From Capnocytophaga sp. (GTDB lineage: Bacteria; Bacteroidota; Bacteroidia; Flavobacteriales; Flavobacteriaceae), in NCBI RefSeq assembly GCF_030532915.1, contig NZ_JAUNKD010000027.1:1-35752 (forward strand): DNA of 35,752 bases, read 5' to 3'. The notes beneath the pieces were generated by a model. The model saw only the letters and a program-made list of their open reading frames with translations, ran no database searches and was not told where the DNA came from. The translations under genes and the position numbers were made by a program. The first letter of the stretch is position 1. Each line of letters begins with the position of its first letter. This document shows, piece by piece, positions 17,020-23,955 of this stretch.

Positions 17020-18258
17020 TTACGAAAATTTCATTGATTTGGTGGGTGATATTTTTGAAATTACGTAGGTTGGTAGTAATAAAATTAGTAAGCACAGCAC
17101 TAACACGCAGAAATTCAGTGCGATAACCGACCAAAACCCAATGTGAATAGGCACTTCGGTAACGTAGTACGTATTGGGGTCTAACTTAACAAAACTGTAT
17201 TTTTGCTGTAAATACAGTAGTAATAAACCCAGTAAATTACCCCAAAAAAGCCCCAGCGAAATGATATAAGCCGCGTTGTACAGGAAAATTTTTCGGATAC
17301 TCATATCGGTAGCCCCCAAACTTTTTAGTGTGCCAATCATTGGTGTTTTTTCTAAAATAAGCACCAAAATGGCGGTAATCATATTAAATCCGCCAACGAC
17401 AACCATTATCCCGATGATGAGATAAATGTTGAAATCAAACATTCCCAGCCACTCAAAAATAAACGGGAATTTTTGTACAATGGTTTGTGAATCAAGGTTT
17501 GACATCGTTTCCAGATATACCCTGTCACCAATTTCTTGAATTTTTTCAAAATTATTGGTGAAGAGTTCAAAATTCCCGACTTGGTCGCTTTTCCATTGAT
17601 TAATACGCTGAATCTGACGTATGTCGGTAAAAATATAAGTAGCGTCAAACTCCTGAAAACCACTGTTGTAAATCCCTACGATTTTAAAGTTTCGTTGGTT
17701 GGGAATTTGTGAAGTTTCATCTTTCAGAAAAATGGCGTGACAGTTATCTCCTAATTTAAATTGTAAACGATTAGCAAAATATTCTGATATAAGTATCTCA
17801 TTACTAATATCTTCACTTGTGAAATCAGGAATGCGCCCCTCTTTGATGAAGCCCTTCATTTGCCTCCAGTCATAATCCGCTCCAACTCCCTTGGCAAGAA
17901 TGGCTTCATAACTGCTTTCCGTCCGTACGATACCTCCTTTTGTGGCAACGGCTTGAATGTGAGTTATTTCAGGGATTTCCGTGAATTTCGGATAAAAATC
18001 CTGCTCAATTGAAATGGGTTTTATTGAAACTTCCGAGGCGTTGTTGTCGTAGTTATATATTTGAATATGACCGTGAAAGGCAACGATTTTTTCACGTATT
18101 TTTTGTTGCAATCCGCCACCGGTGGCAATGGCAATGAGCATCATAACCATTCCCAAAGCGATGGCAGTAATCGCCATTTTGATAATTGGTGAAGAAATCG
18201 TATTTTTGTCCTCTTTTGAGAAAATGATACGTCGCGCTATGAAAAAATTAAAATTCAA
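17020..18258 (-). CDS. LolC/LolE-type ABC permease
   Basis: A 412-residue inner-membrane protein of the FtsX/MacB fold. One span near the N-terminus (about 27-48), a large periplasmic domain (about 50-275), and three spans at the C-terminus (about 280-305, 325-350, 375-400) give the LolC/E pattern. The segment after the first span (TGGGLQQKIREKIVAFHGHIQI) is typical of flavobacterial LolE-like permeases. The start must be TTG at 18258: homologues begin at this point and the next Met is 27 residues in. The start overlaps the divergent namZ start by 20 nt. LolD at 7949 is a likely partner. Confidence 0.85.
   Translation of the reverse strand: MNFNFFIARRIIFSKEDKNTISSPIIKMAITAIALGMVMMLIAIATGGGLQQKIREKIVAFHGHIQIYNYDNNASEVSIKPISIEQDFYPKFTEIPEITHIQAVATKGGIVRTESSYEAILAKGVGADYDWRQMKGFIKEGRIPDFTSEDISNEILISEYFANRLQFKLGDNCHAIFLKDETSQIPNQRNFKIVGIYNSGFQEFDATYIFTDIRQIQRINQWKSDQVGNFELFTNNFEKIQEIGDRVYLETMSNLDSQTIVQKFPFIFEWLGMFDFNIYLIIGIMVVVGGFNMITAILVLILEKTPMIGTLKSLGATDMSIRKIFLYNAAYIISLGLFWGNLLGLLLLYLQQKYSFVKLDPNTYYVTEVPIHIGFWSVIALNFCVLVLCLLILLLPTYVISKISPTKSMKFS
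18178..18208 (+). promoter_or_regulatory. Promoter of namZ inside the permease gene
   Basis: TTTG at 18178-18181, 19-nt spacer, TATTTTTG at 18201-18208, a full match to the primary consensus. It lies antisense in the permease coding region, 30 nt before the namZ ATG. Confidence 0.65.
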
Positions 18259-19483
18259 TCAAAAATTTGTTTTAAGAAAAGCCAAAAATACGATTTTTTT
18301 GGTATTTCTGATGCTTTCCTGTAAAAATAATGGGCAAAAAATAAATTCGGCTGCTTTTTCTTCTGCCGAAAAAAACGTACCGGAAATCATTTTGGCTGCC
18401 AACCGAATGGAAGTATATCTTTCTGATTTACAGAATAAAAAGGTCGGAATTGTAACCAACCAAACCGGTGTGGTTAAAGCCGAAAATCAAAGTTACGTGC
18501 ATTTGGTGGACACGCTTCTCAAACGAAACATAAATGTGGTGAAGGTTTTCGCTCCCGAACACGGATTTCGAGGTGAAGCCGATGCCGGTGAAGTGGTTAA
18601 AGATGGCAAAGATACCAAAACGGGGCTTCCGATTGTGTCTCTTTACGGAAAAAATAAAAAACCTTCACAACAACAACTTGCTGATATTGATGTGGTTTTA
18701 TTTGATTTACAAGATGTTGGAGTGCGATTTTACACCTATATTTCCACTTTACACTATGTGATGGAAGCCTGTGCCGAACAAAAAATTCCGCTTATTGTTC
18801 TTGACCGCCCCAACCCGAATGCGCATTACATCGATGGTCCTGTTTTGCAACCCGAATTCAAAAGTTTTGTGGGTATGCACCCCGTTCCGGTGGTTTACGG
18901 AATGACCATCGGGGAATACGCCAAAATGATTAATGGTGAAAAATGGCTTGAAAATCAGATTATTACTGATTTAAAAGTAGTTCCGCTTATGAATTATGAC
19001 CACCAAACGCCGTATAGTTTACCCGTGAAACCTTCGCCCAATTTGCCTAACGATGTGTCTATCAACCTGTATCCGAGTATGTGTTTTTTTGAGGGCGTAA
19101 ATGTGAGTGTAGGGCGCGGAACTTCCAAGCAATTTCAAGTTTATGGCTCTCCGTATTTTGAAAAAACCGAATTTAGTTTTACGCCCAAACCCAATGTGGG
19201 CGACAAAAATCCGAAATTCAACGGGAAAATTTGCTATGGCGAAGATTTGAGCGAACATCAACGACTTTCTGCACTGCATTTTTCGTGGCTCAAAAAAGCG
19301 GTGGAACAAACTAAAGCCGTGAAAACGTCATTTTTTAATGCAATGTTTAACAAATTGGCGGGCAACGCCACATTAAAAGAGCAAATTATTGCCGGAAAAA
19401 GTGATGAGCAAATTAGAAAAACGTGGCAAAATGATTTGGATAAATTTAAAAAAATACGCTCTAAATATTTGATTTATAAGTAA
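18239..19483 (+). CDS. namZ: NamZ-like exo-beta-N-acetylmuramidase lipoprotein (DUF1343)
   Basis: A 414-residue protein of the DUF1343/GH171 family, whose studied members (Bacillus, Tannerella) release MurNAc from the non-reducing end of peptidoglycan fragments. Family blocks are present: VGIVTNQTGV (69-78), FAPEHGFRGE with E107 (104-113), FDLQDVGVRFYTYISTL (155-171) and LDRPNPN (188-194). The N-terminus is a lipoprotein signal ending in LMLSC, so C28 should be lipidated. The residues after it (KNNGQ) lack the acidic surface-export signal described in Capnocytophaga, so a periplasmic location is likely. The ATG at 18239 fits the promoter; an earlier in-frame start at 18122 would add 39 residues without a signal. 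Confidence 0.85.
   Translation: MKKLKFNQKFVLRKAKNTIFLVFLMLSCKNNGQKINSAAFSSAEKNVPEIILAANRMEVYLSDLQNKKVGIVTNQTGVVKAENQSYVHLVDTLLKRNINVVKVFAPEHGFRGEADAGEVVKDGKDTKTGLPIVSLYGKNKKPSQQQLADIDVVLFDLQDVGVRFYTYISTLHYVMEACAEQKIPLIVLDRPNPNAHYIDGPVLQPEFKSFVGMHPVPVVYGMTIGEYAKMINGEKWLENQIITDLKVVPLMNYDHQTPYSLPVKPSPNLPNDVSINLYPSMCFFEGVNVSVGRGTSKQFQVYGSPYFEKTEFSFTPKPNVGDKNPKFNGKICYGEDLSEHQRLSALHFSWLKKAVEQTKAVKTSFFNAMFNKLAGNATLKEQIIAGKSDEQIRKTWQNDLDKFKKIRSKYLIYK
18283..18290 (-). promoter_or_regulatory. -7 box of the permease promoter inside namZ
   Basis: Minus strand TATTTTTG matches TAnnTTTG, 24 nt before the TTG start of the permease and inside the namZ coding region. No good -33 box. Confidence 0.45.
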
Positions 19484-19487
19484 AATA

Positions 19488-19519
19488 AAATTCCTCATTT
19501 ATGACAAATGAGGGATTTT
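19488..19519. terminator. Terminator between namZ and the SNF2 gene
   Basis: Stem built on CCTCATTT (19493-19500) and AAATGAGG (19506-19513), extended by A/T pairs and one wobble, followed by TTTTT on plus and AAAA on minus. Suited to both convergent genes. Confidence 0.75.
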
Positions 19520-19523
19520 TGTT

Positions 19524-22382
19524 TTAACTCAAAAAGTCGTCAATGTGTTCAATTATTTCGGCTACAAGTCTGTTTTCTTCCACGATGTTTTGTGAGAGTT
19601 CTTTTTTGGTTTGTTGCAATCGTATGATTTTTTCTTCGATGGTATTTTTTGAAACGAAACGAATTACATTGACTTTATTTTTCTGTCCCAATCGATGCGC
19701 TCGGGCGATGGCTTGTTTCTCTGAAAACGGATTCCACCACGGGTCGAGCAACAAAACGTGTGAGGCTTCGGTCAAGTTTAAACCAACCTCACCGGCTTTG
19801 AGTGAAATGAAGAAAAATAGTACGTTTTTGTTATTTTGAAACGATTCTACCTGTTTTTTTCGTTCACCGGAAGAAATTTCGCCCGTTAATTTGGCGTATT
19901 GAATCTTATTTTCTTGACACCAATGCTCAAAAATGGCTAAATGTGATATGAAACTACTAAAAATAAGCGCTTTTTGTGATGAATTACGAATAATTTCCAT
20001 ATAATTTATGATTTCTTCGTACTTTCCTGATGGAATTTCACTGTTTTTGTCCGCCAATTTCGGGTGATTGCTTATTTGTCGCAACCGTATAAGCACATTT
20101 AGGGCGTTGAATTGGATATGCTGAGTATCAATTCGTAATAATTCGTTTCGGGCTTTTGATTTTTCCTGTTCATACCATTTTTTCTGAGCATCCGAAAGTT
20201 CACAATAAACAATTTGTTCGGTTATTTCCGGCAAATCATCAAGTACTTGCTCTTTGGTTCGGCGCAACAAAAACGGACTGATGATGGTTTTTAGTTCTTC
20301 CAGTACCGTCGGGTCTTGTTTTTTTTCGATTCCGTGTTTAAAATATGAGCTGAAATGTGAAAAACTTCCCAAAACATTCGGATTGATAAACTGCATTTGT
20401 GACCATAAATCACTCAATGAATTTTCAATGGGCGTTCCGCTGAGCGATATTTTATGTTGTGCTTTTATGGCGTGAATTGCCTTAAAGGTTTGTGAATTTT
20501 TATTTTTAATACGCTGACTTTCATCTAAAATGATATATCGAAATTCGTATTTTTGAAAAATTTTTGCATCGCGCGTAACGATAGGATAACTTGTGAAAAT
20601 CATATCGTAGTTTAACAATCGGTTGGCTTTGTTTTTTCGGTCATTTCCAACATATTGCAAGCATTTTAGTTGCGGGGCGAATCGTTTTGTTTCGTCATAC
20701 CAATTGAAAACCAATGATGAAGGCAGAATCACCAGTGTTTTTAAAGGCTCTTTTTGCTTTTGCCCGATGTCAAACAAATTGGTAGGGTTTTCAATTTCTT
20801 TTTCAGGAAGCCTATCGTGTATATCAACCAATAACGCAATGGTTTGCAGTGTTTTACCAAGTCCCATATCGTCAGCTAAACAAGCGCCCAGCCCGTTGTA
20901 ATGATGTTCCAACAACCACTTCACACCTTCAATTTGATAGGGTCGGAGGGTAGCTTTTAAATTCGCTGACGGAGTGTATTCTACATTGGTAATCAGTGTT
21001 TTATTCTGTAATTCGGGTAATTCATCAAGCAAGGCATAGTTATTTTTAGGTAATTGCCACTTTCCGTTGCGTATTTTTGTAAACTTCGCCAGCCTTCCGT
21101 AGCGGCTAAACCATTCTTGCGGAATTACGAATATTTTTTCATTCGGTAATATGTAAATAGGGTTATTTTCTTTGATATTTTGAATCAAATCTTTAAAAAA
21201 GAATTCACTTTCACCGTGTTTTACCTTTATTTGCAAGTCAAACCAATCATTTTCGGTTTGAGTTTTGTCAAAAATAAGCTCAGTTGGTAAAACTTCAACC
21301 GTTTTTTTGTTAATTTCAAGATGATTTAATAAAAATCCGTTTGTGAGTAAGGTTTCACGGTGTTGAATTATGTAAAAATAAGTCGTAAATGGATAAGAAC
21401 CTTCCCGAAAAAACATTCCGTCTTCTTCGGTGAAGCCTAATTGAATCAAAAATTGATGTTTTTCCCTTTCCGATGCAATATCCCGCTTGTAGTTTTTAAT
21501 GATAATCGAACCGCTTTCGGTCATTTCTAAAACGGAATGCGATGTTTTTCGCTGATTGCTAACAAAATGATAACCGTCATAATCAAATTCCAAGTAAATT
21601 TTATAACAATTCACGAAAAAATCATTCACCAAGCGCACTTTGGTAGTTAAAATTTGCTGTTTTTGCTGTATTTCAAATCCTTTGGCGGTTATTTCAACCT
21701 TTTTTAAAATGCCTTTCAAGAATTTGTTAAAATACTCACCGATGAGTTTCTTCGGAATAAAAACGTCATCTTTATCCAAAAAGGGTTTGATATTCAATGC
21801 TTTTATGTGGGCAATACGCAACAGCTCGCCATCAATCACCACCCACGATTTTTCATTGTTCAACAGCTCGATGTGATGTTGCGACGGCACTTTTTGAATG
21901 TCTCCGTCTTGCAGAAGCAAACAATACCGAATGCCTGTTTCAATTTTCTCAAAATTTAATAAAGGTTCGAGTGTTTTTGAAGTAATTGTAAGGTATTGCT
22001 TGCTGATTTCGTCTTTTGAACGATAATTTATAGTTGTTGACAAGCTGTTTTCGGTGATAATTGTGAGTAAATCGGCGGTTTTTTCTTCAATGAATGACTG
22101 AATTACGTGCTTTTGCTGTGTGTTTTTATAAATTAAGCTCAAAGTTGTGTCCTTTTTGATGAATTTCTTTATCAAAACAGATTTCTGTAAGCTGTTTACA
22201 AGTGTAAGTGCTTCACTTTCGGCTGTGGTTAAGGTAAAATCAGTAAGATTTTTTAAGATTTCATCGGTGGCTTTTTTAAAAAAGTAGTGGGCGTTTGCTC
22301 TGCGCTGGGTAAGATAAGCATTCGGCAGGAAAAGCCCGAAATCAGCGTCGAAGGTGAAATCAAAAAAAAGTGCGTAATTCAT
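19524..22382 (-). CDS. SNF2-family DNA translocase/helicase
   Basis: A 952-residue protein. The N-terminal 470 residues are an unassigned region like that in bacterial SNF2 proteins. The two-lobed motor follows: Q-motif region (LRPYQIEGVKWL, 479-490), Walker A DDMGLGKT (504-511), motif II DESQ (620-623), SGTPIEN (648-654), and in the second lobe the LLLDPWWNPFSEKQAIARAHRLGQ block with the arginine fingers. Motif II is DESQ rather than the more usual DEAQ or DEAH. These proteins remodel nucleoprotein; bacterial RapA recycles RNA polymerase, but this protein's target is unknown. It is monocistronic, divergent from the Rrf2 gene, and no restriction or defence gene is next to it. Confidence 0.9.
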   Translation of the reverse strand: MNYALFFDFTFDADFGLFLPNAYLTQRRANAHYFFKKATDEILKNLTDFTLTTAESEALTLVNSLQKSVLIKKFIKKDTTLSLIYKNTQQKHVIQSFIEEKTADLLTIITENSLSTTINYRSKDEISKQYLTITSKTLEPLLNFEKIETGIRYCLLLQDGDIQKVPSQHHIELLNNEKSWVVIDGELLRIAHIKALNIKPFLDKDDVFIPKKLIGEYFNKFLKGILKKVEITAKGFEIQQKQQILTTKVRLVNDFFVNCYKIYLEFDYDGYHFVSNQRKTSHSVLEMTESGSIIIKNYKRDIASEREKHQFLIQLGFTEEDGMFFREGSYPFTTYFYIIQHRETLLTNGFLLNHLEINKKTVEVLPTELIFDKTQTENDWFDLQIKVKHGESEFFFKDLIQNIKENNPIYILPNEKIFVIPQEWFSRYGRLAKFTKIRNGKWQLPKNNYALLDELPELQNKTLITNVEYTPSANLKATLRPYQIEGVKWLLEHHYNGLGACLADDMGLGKTLQTIALLVDIHDRLPEKEIENPTNLFDIGQKQKEPLKTLVILPSSLVFNWYDETKRFAPQLKCLQYVGNDRKNKANRLLNYDMIFTSYPIVTRDAKIFQKYEFRYIILDESQRIKNKNSQTFKAIHAIKAQHKISLSGTPIENSLSDLWSQMQFINPNVLGSFSHFSSYFKHGIEKKQDPTVLEELKTIISPFLLRRTKEQVLDDLPEITEQIVYCELSDAQKKWYEQEKSKARNELLRIDTQHIQFNALNVLIRLRQISNHPKLADKNSEIPSGKYEEIINYMEIIRNSSQKALIFSSFISHLAIFEHWCQENKIQYAKLTGEISSGERKKQVESFQNNKNVLFFFISLKAGEVGLNLTEASHVLLLDPWWNPFSEKQAIARAHRLGQKNKVNVIRFVSKNTIEEKIIRLQQTKKELSQNIVEENRLVAEIIEHIDDFLS

Positions 22383-22432
22383 AACTCTTTGTTAATTAAA
22401 GTAATCTGTTTTGTTTTACATTCAAAAACGGA

Positions 22433-22440
22433 CAAAAATA
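22433..22440 (-). promoter_or_regulatory. -7 box before the SNF2 gene
   Basis: Minus strand TATTTTTG matches TAnnTTTG, 50 nt before the ATG. The -33 region does not match well. Confidence 0.5.
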
Positions 22441-22514
22441 CGATTAAAAATCTGTTTTATACATTAATTACGCTTGTTTATAAGAAAAAATATGGGTGTA
22501 AGCATTTTTTTTCA

Positions 22515-22522
22515 TACCTTTG
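22515..22522 (+). promoter_or_regulatory. -7 box before the Rrf2 gene
   Basis: TACCTTTG matches TAnnTTTG, 24 nt before the ATG. The -33 box is weak, which would suit a regulated promoter. Confidence 0.5.
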
Positions 22523-22546
22523 CAATTAATTTAGTAGTTTTTTGTT

Positions 22547-22981
22547 ATGCTTTCCAATTCAAGTAAATATGCAGTCAATGCGGTTATTTATCTCGCCGTG
22601 CATTCATCAGAAAACAACAAGGTGAGTGCAAAAGAAATTGCCGAGAAGTTAAATATCCCACTGCCGTTTTTAGCTAAACTCTTGCAAACATTAGCTCGGA
22701 AACGCGCGATAAGCTCAGTGAAGGGGCCGGGTGGCGGTTTTTGGCTCACGGATAAAGAAAAACAAGCACCGCTAATGACAATCATTGAGTTGGTTGATGA
22801 CACACAAACGTTTTCGACTTGTTCAATGAGTTTGAAAGGGTGTTCGGAAACAAAACCTTGTCCGGTACATTATGTGGTAAAACCTTTCAAAAATGAATTG
22901 AAAAGACAACTTGAAGAGAATAGTATTTCATTTTTTGCGGAAAAGATAAGCAGTGGTGAGGCTTTTCTCTTCATTACGTAA
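22547..22981 (+). CDS. Rrf2-family transcription regulator
   Basis: A 144-residue winged-helix protein of the Rrf2 family. The DNA-binding domain fills residues 1-75 (SSKYAVNAVIYLA, AKEIAEKLNIPLPFLAKLLQTLARKRAISSVKGPGGGF). Three cysteines follow in a C-x6-C-x5-C pattern (about 92-105), where NsrR and IscR hold a [2Fe-2S] or [4Fe-4S] cluster. It probably senses nitric oxide, oxygen or iron-sulfur status. It is followed by a 17-codon ORF and a terminator, so it is not in one long transcript with trmN6, but the cytochrome gene nearby makes a respiratory role plausible. Family confident, signal unknown. Confidence 0.88.
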   Translation: MLSNSSKYAVNAVIYLAVHSSENNKVSAKEIAEKLNIPLPFLAKLLQTLARKRAISSVKGPGGGFWLTDKEKQAPLMTIIELVDDTQTFSTCSMSLKGCSETKPCPVHYVVKPFKNELKRQLEENSISFFAEKISSGEAFLFIT

Positions 22982-23027
22982 TTAAATTAATGAATTTGTG
23001 TTTTTATTAAAAAACAAAGGTGTTTAA

Positions 23028-23081
23028 ATGAAAACATTGATGTGTGAATTAAATAATAAGACGGATTTAATTATTTCATAG
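23028..23081 (+). CDS. Possible 17-residue ORF after the Rrf2 gene
   Basis: An ATG-initiated ORF of 17 codons (MKTLMCELNNKTDLIIS) between the Rrf2 gene and a terminator. The 21 nt up to and including its first codons (ACAAAGGTGTTTAAATGAAAA) match the start region of trmN6 at 23182-23202 with one difference. It may be a duplicated initiation region, a leader peptide or a decayed gene copy. No function can be given. Confidence 0.35.
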   Translation: MKTLMCELNNKTDLIIS

Positions 23082-23093
23082 CTATATTATTTT

Positions 23094-23129
23094 AAAAATA
23101 GATGTGTTTGTAATGGCACATCTATTTTT
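23094..23129 (+). terminator. Terminator after the Rrf2 gene
   Basis: A perfect 13-bp stem (23094-23106 with 23117-23129), 10-nt loop, T-run at the 3' end. It lies 66 nt before the trmN6 start. Confidence 0.85.
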
Positions 23130-23195
23130 TAGTTTAATTACGGTTGTGTTTTGATTATTTTTGGGTATATTTTATAAAATTACAAATGTGTTTAA

Positions 23196-23918
23196 ATGAA
23201 AAATAAGGTGTTTCAATTCAAACAGTTTTCGGTTTCACAATCTGAAAGTGCAATGAAAATAGGTACAGATGGTGTTTTGTTAGGAGCGTGGGTGCCTGTG
23301 CCAAACCACATTCAGAAAATAGTTGATGTAGGGGCGGGAACAGGTATTATCGCATTGATGTTAGCACAACGCAGTAGTGCAGAAGTTATTGACGCCATTG
23401 AAATAGATGAAAAGGCCTATATTGAATGTACAAACAACTTTGAGGATAGCCCTTGGGGGGATAGACTATTCTGTTACTTCGCTTCGTTTGAAGAATTTGT
23501 AGCAGAAATGAATGATGAGCAGTATGATTTAGTTGTTTCAAACCCGCCTTTTTATACTTCCGATGGTAATGCAGTGCAAACAGCACGTAACCAAGCCCGA
23601 TTTGAACATTTTTTGCCATTCGAAACGCTGATTGAAGGCGCTTCACAACTGCTTTCGGATGTCGGAACATTTGCCGTAATAATTCCGTATGCCGAAGAGA
23701 GTAATTTCATCGATTTGGCAAAACAACGCGGATTGTTTCCTAATAAAATTACACGTGTGAAAGGCAATGCAACTTCTGATGTGAAACGAAGCCTCATTAC
23801 TTTTACTAAAACACAACTTGAAGTTTATCCAATCAATGTGCTTGTTATTGAAAAAAAACGAAATGTATATACCGACGAATATATTTCACTTACCAAAGAT
23901 TTTTATTTAAAGATGTAA
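23196..23918 (+). CDS. trmN6: tRNA1(Val) adenine-37 N6-methyltransferase
   Basis: A 240-residue SAM-dependent N6-adenine methyltransferase of the YfiC/TrmN6 family, which methylates A37 of tRNA-Val. Conserved parts are the N-terminal FKQFSVSQSESAMKIGTDGVLLGAW block, the SAM-binding VDVGAGTG (43-50), an acidic ribose-binding segment (IEIDEKA), and the catalytic NPPFY (116-120). The ATG at 23196 is the only sensible start. A TAnnTTTG-like box (TATTTTTG, 23156-23163) lies upstream without a clear -33 partner. The cytochrome gene follows after 37 nt with no promoter or terminator between, so they are probably co-transcribed. Confidence 0.9.
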   Translation: MKNKVFQFKQFSVSQSESAMKIGTDGVLLGAWVPVPNHIQKIVDVGAGTGIIALMLAQRSSAEVIDAIEIDEKAYIECTNNFEDSPWGDRLFCYFASFEEFVAEMNDEQYDLVVSNPPFYTSDGNAVQTARNQARFEHFLPFETLIEGASQLLSDVGTFAVIIPYAEESNFIDLAKQRGLFPNKITRVKGNATSDVKRSLITFTKTQLEVYPINVLVIEKKRNVYTDEYISLTKDFYLKM

Positions 23919-23955
23919 CCTGCCATTTGCATTCAACCACTAAACTTTTTAAATT

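Noticed and set aside
18122..18238. N-terminal extension of namZ
   Set aside because: The added residues are antisense to the permease and would bury the lipoprotein signal; the promoter lies inside this stretch.
23028..23129. Attenuator of trmN6 by the 17-codon ORF and terminator
   Set aside because: The peptide shows no amino-acid bias and there is no antiterminator pairing that I can find, so I keep it only as a duplication.
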